DNA from: an uncultured Bacillaceae bacterium
GTDB taxonomy: Bacteria > Bacillota > Bacilli > Bacillales > Alkalibacillaceae
Length of the DNA: 6,984 bases
Assembly: GCA_937958375.1 (NCBI GenBank)
Contig: CALGNY010000035.1
Location: forward strand, 1 to 6,984
Direction: 5' to 3'
This document shows, in pieces, positions 6,901-6,984 of this stretch. Below the pieces are notes generated by a model, which saw only the letters and a program-made list of their open reading frames with translations, had not been told where the DNA came from and ran no database searches. The position numbers and the translations under genes are program-made. The first letter of the stretch is position 1. Each line of letters starts with the position of its first letter.

Positions 6901-6984
6901 TTGCTAACCCCGGAAGAAGCAGCGGATAGACTAAACGTTTCGCCTATGACTGTCCGTAAGTGGCTTTGCTCCGGAAAATTGCGA
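6901..6984 (+). CDS. Start of an excisionase/MerR-like helix-turn-helix protein (runs off right edge)
   Basis: Twenty-eight codons are visible, reading LLTPEEAADRLNVSP then MTVRKWLCSGKLR. This is the first half of a HTH_17/excisionase-type DNA-binding domain: the TPEEAADRLNVS helix, the turn, and the recognition helix TVRKWLCSGKL. The most likely start is TTG 6901. The in-frame stop TGA is at 6865-6867, with no ATG or GTG between. No clear Shine-Dalgarno precedes it, and only a -10-like TATAAA (6870-6875) without a good -35 is seen, so it may be poorly expressed or a remnant. It is divergent from the BREX operon. It could be a regulator of it, an excisionase of a mobile element carrying the island, or the HTH of a recombinase accessory protein. 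Confidence 0.6.
   Translation, partial: MLTPEEAADRLNVSPMTVRKWLCSGKLR

Overview
The window holds the front part of a BREX-type phage-defence operon, transcribed entirely from the minus strand. In transcription order, right to left, it contains a divergent brxA-like gene (6748-5948), brxB (5945-5388), brxC (5391-1942) and the first 642 codons of pglX (1927 to the left edge, still open). The genes are separated by 2 nt, overlapped by 4 nt, and separated by 14 nt, so they look like one transcription unit. The order brxA-brxB-brxC-pglX is that of known BREX clusters. The expected remainder (end of pglX, pglZ, and a brxL, brxD or brxH type gene) would lie beyond the left edge and is not visible.

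Right of brxA is a 152-bp AT-rich intergenic region (6749-6900). It carries a likely promoter for the operon with a perfect TATAAT, a perfect 8+2+8 inverted repeat just downstream of the expected transcription start, and a pair of 9-bp direct repeats one helical turn apart next to the -35 region. A divergent plus-strand reading frame begins at about 6901 and leaves the window after 28 codons. It encodes the start of an excisionase/MerR-like helix-turn-helix domain and could be a regulator of the operon or the edge of a mobile element.

Expected cooperation, from what is known of BREX: PglX is the site-specific adenine methyltransferase that marks host DNA. BrxC is a large P-loop ATPase needed for defence. 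BrxA and BrxB are small core proteins; BrxA homologues bind DNA. Together with PglZ they block phage DNA replication without simple cleavage. The N-termini of BrxC and PglX and the long BrxA do not resemble classical type 1 BREX proteins as I remember them, so this is probably another subtype or a variant.

The organism cannot be named. Base composition is near 50% GC and varies (about 41% at the left edge, about 58% at the start of pglX, both hand-counted). Strong GGAGG-type ribosome sites and GTG/TTG starts are compatible with a Firmicute-like bacterium, but this is weak evidence, especially because defence islands are often acquired by transfer. I saw no RNA genes, CRISPR array, insertion sequence or tRNA.
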